Source: Citreicoccus inhibens (GTDB taxonomy: Bacteria > Myxococcota > Myxococcia > Myxococcales > Myxococcaceae). From it: a DNA stretch of 64,000 bases. The notes beneath the pieces were generated by a model, which worked only from the letters and a program-made list of their open reading frames with translations, was not told the origin of the DNA and did not search any database. The position numbers were made by a program, and so were the translations under genes. The stretch covers positions 1 to 64,000 of the forward strand of contig NZ_JAHNZT010000006.1 of the NCBI RefSeq assembly GCF_019039035.1. The letters run 5' to 3'. Shown here in pieces: positions 35,715-43,893 of the stretch (position 1 is the first letter of the stretch; the number at the start of each line of letters is the position of its first letter).

Positions 35715-36653
35715 CTACAGCTTACCGAGCCCCTCGAGGTAGCGGTCGATCTCCGCCAGATCGATCTTGGATTTCGCCGTGCGAGGCAGTGACGTCGCTG
35801 GCGCCGCCTGCTCGCTCGCCGACGAGGCGGCCGCCCCGCCCTGGAGCCCGAGGTTCTGCCCGATGCGATTCACCAGCTCGGCGCCAATGCTCTCCTGCCG
35901 GGCCAGGAACGCCTCGAAGAGGGCGTTGTCGCACAAGGTGTTGATGACGCGAGGCGTGCCCCCCGAGTGCGCATGCACCGCCAGGAGCGCCTCGGCCGTG
36001 AAGGGCATGCGCGGGCAGCCCGCCAGCCGGAGCCGATGCTTGATGTAGGCCTCGGTGGACTCCGCCGTGAAGGGCTCCAGCTTGTAGCGGAGCGCCACGC
36101 GCTGGGCGAGCGGAGGGTCCAGCTTGAGGTTCTTCTCGATCTCCGGCAGGCCGAAGAAGACGAAGGAGATGAGCTTGCGCTCGGGGACCTCCAGGTTCAG
36201 CAGCCCCCGGAACTCCTCCATGATCTCCCGCGTCTCCAGCATCTGCGCCTCGTCGATGAGGACGACGGCCTTCTTGCCGGACTCGTGAATCTGCAGCAGG
36301 CGCTGGTAGAGCTGGGACAGGAGCGCCAGCTTCTCCTGCGCGGGATTCTCCACGCCCAGTTGGAGCGCGATCCGCCGCAACAGCCAGTGGGCGGTGATGC
36401 CCGAGTGGATGATGACCAGCAGCGCGGCCTCGTACTCAGACTCCGGCAGCGAGTCGAGCATGCGCCGGGCGAGCGTCGTCTTGCCCGCGCCGATGTCCCC
36501 GATGAGGATGGACAGGCCCTTCATGTAGCCCACGGCGTGCATCAGCCGCGTCAGCGCCTGCGAGTGCTGAGCTGAGTTGTAATAGAAGCGACTCACCGGA
36601 GCGTTGGAGAAGGGCTCCTGGGTGAGTTCGAAGAAATCGAGGTAGGTCGTCAT
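35715..36653 (-). CDS. ExeA-like AAA ATPase
   Basis: A P-loop ATPase of 312 residues. N-terminal 'MTTYLDFFELTQEPFSNAP' is the classic ExeA/GspA start. Walker A is 'GDIGAGKT' (52-59), Walker B 'VVLIDEAQ' (130-137), sensor region 'ISFVFFGLPEI', and the C-terminal lid domain includes 'SGGTPRVINTLCDNAL'. ExeA proteins drive assembly of secretin or other envelope complexes with a peptidoglycan-binding partner domain, absent here. Residues 265-300 are a flexible Ala/Ser-rich linker before a short conserved tail 'LAEIDRYLEGLGKL'. Located between sgmX (27 bases upstream) and tamB (5 bases downstream). A role with PilQ secretin or the Tam machinery is inference. Confidence 0.9.
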   Translation of the reverse strand: MTTYLDFFELTQEPFSNAPVSRFYYNSAQHSQALTRLMHAVGYMKGLSILIGDIGAGKTTLARRMLDSLPESEYEAALLVIIHSGITAHWLLRRIALQLGVENPAQEKLALLSQLYQRLLQIHESGKKAVVLIDEAQMLETREIMEEFRGLLNLEVPERKLISFVFFGLPEIEKNLKLDPPLAQRVALRYKLEPFTAESTEAYIKHRLRLAGCPRMPFTAEALLAVHAHSGGTPRVINTLCDNALFEAFLARQESIGAELVNRIGQNLGLQGGAAASSASEQAAPATSLPRTAKSKIDLAEIDRYLEGLGKL

Positions 36654-36680
36654 CGGTTCGCCGGACCTCGTGGCAGCACA

Positions 36681-39600
36681 CTACACGTAGCCGACTTTGC
36701 GCGCCTTGGGCGCGCCAGCGGCTGGCACCTGGGTGGGAGCGGCGCTCGGGCCCTTGCCTCCAGCGGCGCCCTTCGCGGCCGCGGGAGCCTCGTCGCTCTC
36801 GGGAGACGTCGTCGCCGCCAATCGCGTCACGTGCGCCGACACCTCGCGATACTTCGCGTCCTGCGAGGCCACGCGCTGGTAATGGAACAGCGCCTTGCCC
36901 GCCTCGCCCAGCGCCTCGTACGCGCTGGCCAGTTCGAAGCCGAGGGCCTTGGCCACCTCCCCCACCGCCAGCGGGCTCGCGAGTCCTTCCTTGAAGACGC
37001 GCACCGACTCGGCGGGCTGGCCGCGCATGGTGTGAAGCATGCCGGTCATCGTCAGGCAGTCCAGCTCGCGCTTCGTGCCCACGCAGCCCTGGCGGGCCAC
37101 TTCGAACTCGTGGACGGCGTCGTCCAGCAGGCCCATTTCCTTGTAGGCGATGCCCAGGTCGTAGTGCGTGTCCACGTCCTCGGGCTTCACCACCTTCGCC
37201 AGGCCCTTCTTGAACTCGGCGAAGACCTCGTCCACCGAGTACTGGAAGTCGTCCTCTGCCGGGGGCGCCTCCGCCAGCGCCTCGCCGCCCAGGCCGTCGA
37301 TCTCCCCCGCCAGCTCGGCCGCGAGGTCGAACGCATCGCGCTCCCCCGTGGACTCGGTGACGGGCTGCACGCTGGGCACGGCGAGCGGCTCGGCGGGCGC
37401 CTCATCCTGGGGCGCGTTGCCTTGCGCCTCCAGTTCCTCCAGGCGAGCCATCAGCTCGCCCGCGCGCGCGTGGCCCGGGAAGGCGATCGCCACCGTCTCC
37501 AGGATCTCTCGCGCCTCCTCGAGCAAGCCCTGGTCGAGGAAGAAGGAGGCCTCGTCGCACTCCTCGGCCGCGGGCTCGTCCTCGAACTCCGCCTCTGCCT
37601 CGGGCAGGGCCTCCGTCTCGGGCAGGGCCTCCACTTCGGCCACCGCCGTCGCCTCGGTGTCGTCCTCCAGCGGGGACAGGTCCGCGGCCGCCAAGGCGAT
37701 CGCATGCGCCGCCGTGGGAGCGTCGTCTTCCTCGCCCAGGCCCGGCGCGTCGAAGTCGCTGCTGCTCAGCGCGGCGATGCCCACGCGCGTGGGAACTTCG
37801 TCCTCCTCGAACGCGGCGCCCCCCAACTCGGCGGGCTCATCCTCCGAGAGCGCGGGGAGCTGCAACGTGTCCGGTGCCGCCTCATCCAGCAGCGCGCGAG
37901 AGGGAGACAGGACACGGGTGGGCGGTGCGTCCTCCTCGTCGCCCAGGGCCATCGCGCCCAGGTCGTCGCTCGGAGCGGACATGTCCTCGTCGGACGACAT
38001 GTCCGCGAACGACGTCTCGTCCTCTCCACCCGACACGAGCGGCTCGTCGTCGTGCATCGACGACAACCCGGGCTCGTCCGTCAACATCAGCCCGTCGTCG
38101 GACACCAACGCATCCGACAGCGCCGCCGCCGCCAGGTCCTCCGGCGCGGGCGAGTCCTCGAACACCTCGTTCTCGTTCGAGGTGATGGGCTCGCCGACCA
38201 GGGCCTCCTCGCTGACGACCGTGCTGTCGGCGCCGTCGTCGATGACCTCGTCCGAGTCCGTCCCGTGGCTCAGCGCGGCCAGGGCCAGCTCATCCCCGGG
38301 AGGCTGCGCGAGCGCATCGTCCGGCGGCTCCGCGACGAGGATCTCATCGTCGTTCGAGTCCACCAGGATGGCGTCCTCGCCCAACGACTCCACCATCATC
38401 GGGCTGACGACCGGCGCGGCCACCGCGGCGTCGGAACGCAGCACCGCCAGGAACGCCGGCACCTCCGGATGCGCCGGGTTCTCCTGCAGGATGTTCAGGA
38501 GGTACGGCTGCGCGCGCTGCACATCCGCGCGACGCGTGCACAGGCGAAGCACGTTGAGCAACTGCTCGGAGGCCTGCGCCACGTTATTGGCGGCGACGTA
38601 GATGTGGTACGCCTTCTCGTGCGCGTCCAGGTTCTCCGGATCGACGGAGAACACCTTGCGCAGGTGCTCCAGCGCTTTGTCGTGGAGCCCGTACTTCACG
38701 TAGACGTCGGTCTCGGTGAGCAGCTTCGAGAGCTGCTCGCGGCCCATGCCCTGCGGCGCGGAAGGCGCCTGGACCGGCGCGGGCGCGGGAGCCGGCTGCG
38801 CGACCGGGGCAGGCGCCGCGGCACGAGGAGCCGCGGCCACGGGGGCGGCGGGCTGCGGCGCCGGGGCCGGAGCAGGCGCGGGAGGCTCTTCTAGCGGCGC
38901 ACGGCGGGCGAGCAGATCCGGATCCTGCGGATCCAACACTTCGATCTGCGTCCAGACCGCCTCGGCCTCGGTCGCGCGGCCGCGCTCCTGATGAATCTTC
39001 GCGAGCTCTTTGTAGACGGAGACCGTCTTCGACGTCTGGCCCAGTCCCTGGAACGCCTGCGCCAGCAGCGTCAGCGTCTCGACGTCGCGGCCATCCGCCT
39101 TGAAGCACACCTGCAGCTTCGCGAGCGCCCGCTTCTGATCCGCGCGCTGGAGGTACGCCGCCGCCAGCTCCTTGGCCAGCGAGAGGTTGTCCGGCTCGAG
39201 CGAGGACAACCGCTCCGCGACGCGGAGCCAGTCTTCCATGCGGGAGTTGCGCTTGAGGTACTCGGCGGCGCGCTTGAACTCCTGCAGCGCCTCCTTGGCC
39301 ATGTTCTCGCGCGCGTACAGCTCCGCGAGCTTGATCTTCGACGCCACGTTCTCGGGGTCGAGATCCACCATCTTCTTCAGCGTGTCGAGAGAGGCCTTGG
39401 TGTCGCCCGCCTTGTCGTAGTGGTTGGCGACAATCTGGAAGTAGGCCATCGCCTCGGACATCAACCCGAGCTGCTGGTGCAGCTCCGCCAGCTTGAGGTT
39501 CACCTCGAGCAGGTTGGGGTTGAGCTTGAGGACCTGCTTGTAGAGGGCGACCGCCTTGAGGAAGAACCCGTCCGAGGAGTAGCTCTCGGCCACCTTCGTG

Positions 39601-39779
39601 AAGAAGTGCGCCGCCTGGGGGTTGTCGTTCTTCTTCTGGTACAGCTCGCCCATCTTCTGGAGGACCCGGATGTCCTTCGGATCGACTTCCAGAACCTTCT
39701 GGTACTCCTTGATGGCCTTGTCGTAGGCACCCTTCGCGACGAGTTTCGCGGCAGCTTCGATGATCTTGTTCTTGTCCAT
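36681..39779 (-). CDS. sgmX: SgmX-like TPR protein of type IV pilus polarity
   Basis: A 1032-residue cytoplasmic protein. Residues 1-300 hold about eight TPR units ('AYDKAIKEYQKVLEVDPKD', 'KAVALYKQVLKLNPNLLEV'). An Ala/Pro linker is at 300-345, more TPRs at 350-450 and a long acidic, presumably disordered region at about 460-830 (Asp/Glu-rich with repeated 'DDAPT', 'DEVPTRV'). C-terminal TPRs follow at about 865-985 and a Lys-rich tail. This N-TPR / disordered / C-TPR plan and the position beyond pilQ and accBC match M. xanthus SgmX, the MglA-GTP effector that enables pilus extension at the leading pole through its C-terminal TPRs. Assignment is by architecture and gene order. Start ATG 39779, with a terminator-like hairpin upstream separating it from accC. 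Confidence 0.75.
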   Translation of the reverse strand: MDKNKIIEAAAKLVAKGAYDKAIKEYQKVLEVDPKDIRVLQKMGELYQKKNDNPQAAHFFTKVAESYSSDGFFLKAVALYKQVLKLNPNLLEVNLKLAELHQQLGLMSEAMAYFQIVANHYDKAGDTKASLDTLKKMVDLDPENVASKIKLAELYARENMAKEALQEFKRAAEYLKRNSRMEDWLRVAERLSSLEPDNLSLAKELAAAYLQRADQKRALAKLQVCFKADGRDVETLTLLAQAFQGLGQTSKTVSVYKELAKIHQERGRATEAEAVWTQIEVLDPQDPDLLARRAPLEEPPAPAPAPAPQPAAPVAAAPRAAAPAPVAQPAPAPAPVQAPSAPQGMGREQLSKLLTETDVYVKYGLHDKALEHLRKVFSVDPENLDAHEKAYHIYVAANNVAQASEQLLNVLRLCTRRADVQRAQPYLLNILQENPAHPEVPAFLAVLRSDAAVAAPVVSPMMVESLGEDAILVDSNDDEILVAEPPDDALAQPPGDELALAALSHGTDSDEVIDDGADSTVVSEEALVGEPITSNENEVFEDSPAPEDLAAAALSDALVSDDGLMLTDEPGLSSMHDDEPLVSGGEDETSFADMSSDEDMSAPSDDLGAMALGDEEDAPPTRVLSPSRALLDEAAPDTLQLPALSEDEPAELGGAAFEEDEVPTRVGIAALSSSDFDAPGLGEEDDAPTAAHAIALAAADLSPLEDDTEATAVAEVEALPETEALPEAEAEFEDEPAAEECDEASFFLDQGLLEEAREILETVAIAFPGHARAGELMARLEELEAQGNAPQDEAPAEPLAVPSVQPVTESTGERDAFDLAAELAGEIDGLGGEALAEAPPAEDDFQYSVDEVFAEFKKGLAKVVKPEDVDTHYDLGIAYKEMGLLDDAVHEFEVARQGCVGTKRELDCLTMTGMLHTMRGQPAESVRVFKEGLASPLAVGEVAKALGFELASAYEALGEAGKALFHYQRVASQDAKYREVSAHVTRLAATTSPESDEAPAAAKGAAGGKGPSAAPTQVPAAGAPKARKVGYV

Positions 39780-39802
39780 CGAGCGTGGGCTTCCGGCAGG
39801 CC

Positions 39803-39828
39803 AAAACCCCGAGGAACTTCGGGGGTTT
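39803..39828 (-). terminator. intrinsic terminator after accC
   Basis: On the minus strand, AAACCCCCGA and TCGGGGTTTT form a stem with one bulged C and a 6-base loop, followed by the T-rich end of the stem. It lies 143 bases beyond the accC stop and 24 bases upstream of the sgmX start. The sgmX start codon is close, so some read-through is likely. Confidence 0.55.
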
Positions 39829-39970
39829 CTGTCCTCAACTGAGGGGGATGTCGGAGGCTAACGGAATCCTCCGATGCGGGTCAAGAAACAGCCCGGCGTC
39901 CCCCCCGGGGCCGGATCACCCGCCTGAGTGGCTGGCCACCAGGCAGGCGTCACGCCCAGCGCACCAGCGC

Positions 39971-41356
<1,386 letters not shown>

Positions 41357-41419
41357 GCCGTGCTCCTTGAGAGTGCCTGGAGGGGCGCCCGGGACAAGCC
41401 GGGCACCCGCACCTCAGGC

Positions 41420-42004
41420 TCAGACCGGCTCGATGCGGAACAGCGACTGGCCGAACTCCACCGGGCGACCGTTCTCGACGAGGATCTCCGCCACGCGACC
41501 CGAGACCTCGGATTCGATCTCGTTCATCAGCTTCATGGCCTCGACGATGCAGAGAATCTGCCCCTTCTTCACCACCGAGCCCACGTCCACGAACGCGGGC
41601 TGATCCGGGGCGGGCGTCCGGTAGAACGTCCCCACGAACGGGCTCGAAATCACGAGCCCCGGCTTCTCCGCCGCCTTCTCGGGGGCAGCCGCTGCCGGCG
41701 TCGCGGCCGGAGCGGGAGCCGCCAGCGCGCGCGGCGCTGCGGGGGCCGCGTACTCCGCCGGCGGCGCCACCGTCACACTCGGCCCGGAAGGCGCCGTGTG
41801 GTGAACGATGGTGGTCTCCGGAGCATGGCCACGGCGGATGAACAGCTTCTCGTCGCCGCGCGTCCACACCAGCCGCGTCACGTCGGACGACTCGAGGATC
41901 TCCACAATCTGCCGGAGGGCCTCGACGTCCAGGGACGTCGTCCCCGCCTGACGCGTTTCGGTGGCGGGCGCGGCCGCCCGGACTGCCTTGCGCTTCGTTG
42001 CCAT
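41420..42004 (-). CDS. accB: acetyl-CoA carboxylase biotin carboxyl carrier protein
   Basis: A 194-residue carrier. The N-terminal helical domain (20-75) is followed by an Ala/Pro-rich flexible linker (80-115) and the C-terminal biotinyl domain (118-194). The biotinylation site is Lys158 in 'EAMKLMNE'. The 'thumb' segment typical of AccB is visible at '[20 protein letters not shown]'. I chose ATG 42004 ('MATKRKAV') because a GGGAG site precedes it by 8 bases; a GTG nine bases further upstream overlaps that site. Located 38 bases after efp and 63 bases before accC. Confidence 0.95.
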   Translation of the reverse strand: MATKRKAVRAAAPATETRQAGTTSLDVEALRQIVEILESSDVTRLVWTRGDEKLFIRRGHAPETTIVHHTAPSGPSVTVAPPAEYAAPAAPRALAAPAPAATPAAAAPEKAAEKPGLVISSPFVGTFYRTPAPDQPAFVDVGSVVKKGQILCIVEAMKLMNEIESEVSGRVAEILVENGRPVEFGQSLFRIEPV

Positions 42005-42042
42005 TACGTCCACTCCCTCCGAAGTCGCCGCGATGCGGACGA

Positions 42043-42624
42043 CTATCCCGCGGTGGCCACGCGCGTCAGGTACTTGCCGCCATCACGCGTGTCGATCTTG
42101 AGCACGTCGCCCTCGTTGATGAAGAGCGGAACGTTGACGGTGAAGCCTGTCTCCAGCGTCGCCGGCTTCAGCGCGCCGGACACGGTGTCGCCTCGGACGC
42201 CCGGGTCACACGTGGTGACCTTCAGGTCCACCGAGTTCGGCAGCGTCACGCCAATGGCCTTGCCATTGTAGAAGAGCACATCGACGTTGATGTTCTCCTT
42301 CAGGAAGTTGCGCGCCTCTCCGAGCACGTCCTTGGTGAGGAACGTCTGCTCGTAGTTGTGCTTGTCCATGAAGTAGAAGTCGTCGCCCTGAGCATACAGG
42401 TACTCCATGCTCTTCTCTTCGATGTCGGGCCGGCCGACCTTGTCGCCGGACTTCATCGTCGGCTCGAGCACGCGACCGCTGATCAGGCTGCGGATCTTCG
42501 TCCGAACGAACGCCGAGCCCTTGCCCGGCTTCACGTGCTGGAAATGTTCGATGACGAACGGCTCGCCGTCGATCTCGATCTTCAACCCGTTGCGAAACTC
42601 GGACGTGTCAATGACACCGGCCAT
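42043..42624 (-). CDS. efp: elongation factor P
   Basis: Ribosome-binding factor that relieves stalling at polyproline stretches, 193 residues. N-terminal KOW-like domain contains the modified loop '[10 protein letters not shown]', with Lys35 at the site that is beta-lysylated in E. coli. The second and third domains (OB folds) end 'YLTRVATAG'. Because Lys occupies the loop tip, an EpmA/EpmB-type modification is likely, though no such genes are in the window. A strong AAGGAG precedes ATG 42624. It leads efp-accB-accC; 138 bases separate it from the Roadblock gene, which may hold its promoter. Pro-rich products here (PilP, TolA, SgmX) would be EF-P clients. Confidence 0.97.
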   Translation of the reverse strand: MAGVIDTSEFRNGLKIEIDGEPFVIEHFQHVKPGKGSAFVRTKIRSLISGRVLEPTMKSGDKVGRPDIEEKSMEYLYAQGDDFYFMDKHNYEQTFLTKDVLGEARNFLKENINVDVLFYNGKAIGVTLPNSVDLKVTTCDPGVRGDTVSGALKPATLETGFTVNVPLFINEGDVLKIDTRDGGKYLTRVATAG

Positions 42625-42740
42625 GGGACCGACTCCTTCGGACTTACGAAAGCTGCGAAAAGTCCGGGGTGTCTAGCCCATGCCCCTGTTCCTGAAAAGA
42701 GGAAAGGAGCAGTGCGTGCGGTGCGTTGCCCGACAGGCAT

Positions 42741-42760
42741 GGGAGGCCCTCGGGCCTCCC
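42741..42760 (-). other. strong stem-loop after the Roadblock gene
   Basis: GGGAGGCC and GGCCTCCC pair perfectly around CTCG, starting 3 bases beyond the Roadblock stop codon. The stem is very stable but no T-run follows on either strand. It may be a GC-only terminator or a 3'-end stabiliser at the boundary between the pil operon and efp. Confidence 0.45.
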
Positions 42761-42762
42761 CG

Positions 42763-43128
42763 CTACAACTCGGCGCGAACCTTGGGCGCCGTCACGCGCA
42801 GGACGTAACGCCCCTTGCCGTAGTTCCCCTCCGCGCTCAGGGCGAGCACGAGGAAGTACTCCGGGGACACCAGCCGCATGATGGTGAGCACCTTCTCACT
42901 GTTGATGCTCACCTCCGTCACCGCGCCCGTCTTCAGCGCTTCCGCGGCGTTCTTCAGCTGCGTCAGGAGGTTGGCGTACTCCACCCAGGCCCCGGACAGG
43001 TCCAGGTCCTCGACCGCCTCGTCCTTCTGGAACGTCTCGACGGAGATGCCGTCGAAGCCCATCACGCTGCAGGCAAGGGCCCCGTCGACCTGATTGACCA
43101 CCGACTCGAGGTGTGTGCGGAAGGACAT
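42763..43128 (-). CDS. Roadblock/LC7 domain protein (MglB-like)
   Basis: A 121-residue single Roadblock fold. It has 'LESVVNQVDGALACSVMGFDGISVE' at the N-terminus, central helix 'WVEYANLLTQLKNAAEALKTG' and strands 'TEVSINSEKVLTIMRLVS' and 'YFLVLALSAEGNYGKGRYVLRV'. Such proteins dimerise and often act as GTPase-activating partners of Ras-like MglA GTPases; MglB is the best known in myxobacteria. No MglA-type GTPase gene is adjacent, so this is a paralogue rather than MglB itself. Its position between pilQ and the SgmX gene makes a role in pilus polarity plausible but unproven. Confidence 0.85.
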   Translation of the reverse strand: MSFRTHLESVVNQVDGALACSVMGFDGISVETFQKDEAVEDLDLSGAWVEYANLLTQLKNAAEALKTGAVTEVSINSEKVLTIMRLVSPEYFLVLALSAEGNYGKGRYVLRVTAPKVRAEL

Positions 43129-43168
43129 GGCAAGCGCTCGTGGAGGACCAGCGACGGGCCCGAGGAGA

Positions 43169-43855
43169 CTACGGGTTCACGCACTCCGGGTAGACGCCAT
43201 CCTGGCCCCCGAAGGTGCCGCACGGCCCAACCGCCTTGAAGATCACCCCTGACGCACAGGTGGGGATCTTGATGGGCGTGTTGCTGACGCTGAGCGGGAA
43301 GGTCACTTCGTTCGACTCCGCCTTCGCACCTCCCGCGGTCTTTCCCTTGAACTTGAAGGTCACGAGCACCTGGGCGTACTGACCAGCGGTCACGGCGGCC
43401 TTCAGCTTGTTGTAGGCCGCCACCGTGACGAGGTCGAGCACCACGATGTTGTCCTTCGTGGCTCCCCGAACCGCGAGGCGAACCGGCACCTCCTCCGGGT
43501 CCATGCTGAGATTCGTCCCAGAAGAGCCCCCGACCGAGGAGTCCAGCAGGGTCGCCTTGTACGTCACCGACATCCGGTCGATGTAGACCGCGTCGGGATC
43601 CGATGTGCCGTCAACGGGCAGGCTCCCGATGACAACCGGGCCTTGGTTGAGGCTGGAGTTCACCATGAACGCCGCGATGTAGCTCACCGCGTAGTTCAAG
43701 TTGACCGAGCCGTTCAGGATGCTCGGATCGGTCGCGGTGACCTTGCATTCCACATCCAGCTGCTTCGCATCGAAGACCTGGATCTCGGTCGGCGAGTCAA
43801 CACAGGCCCCCAGACCCAGGGCCAGCACAGCCGCGGCGAAAAAGACGCGCTTCAT
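43169..43855 (-). CDS. hypothetical lipoprotein downstream of pilQ
   Basis: A 228-residue protein with a lipobox 'LGAC' (Cys18). The mature part is beta-rich with 'LDVECKVTATDPSILNGSVNLNY', 'VYIDRMSVTYKATLL' (an Ig-like strand pattern), 'FKFKGKTAGGAKAESNEVTFPLSV' and a Cys-containing tail ('PTCASGVIFKAVGPCGTFGGQ', 'YPECVNP'). I recognise no family. A good AGGAGAG ribosome site is 10 bases upstream of the ATG. It follows pilQ by 38 bases and precedes the Roadblock gene by 40 bases, so it is probably part of the pilM-Q operon, perhaps a periplasmic accessory of the secretin. Confidence 0.78.
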   Translation of the reverse strand: MKRVFFAAAVLALGLGACVDSPTEIQVFDAKQLDVECKVTATDPSILNGSVNLNYAVSYIAAFMVNSSLNQGPVVIGSLPVDGTSDPDAVYIDRMSVTYKATLLDSSVGGSSGTNLSMDPEEVPVRLAVRGATKDNIVVLDLVTVAAYNKLKAAVTAGQYAQVLVTFKFKGKTAGGAKAESNEVTFPLSVSNTPIKIPTCASGVIFKAVGPCGTFGGQDGVYPECVNP

Positions 43856-43893
43856 AGAGAGACGCTCTCCTGTGAGAGGACGCGGCAGCCGAA

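Noticed and set aside
36831-38894. Plus-strand open frame of 687 codons within the SgmX gene
   Set aside because: Antisense to the acidic region of sgmX; the Arg/Leu repeats simply mirror Asp/Glu-rich codons.
42741-42760. Treating the GGGAGGCC stem-loop as a proven terminator
   Set aside because: No T-run on either strand and only moderate distance from the next promoter; kept as a stem-loop only.
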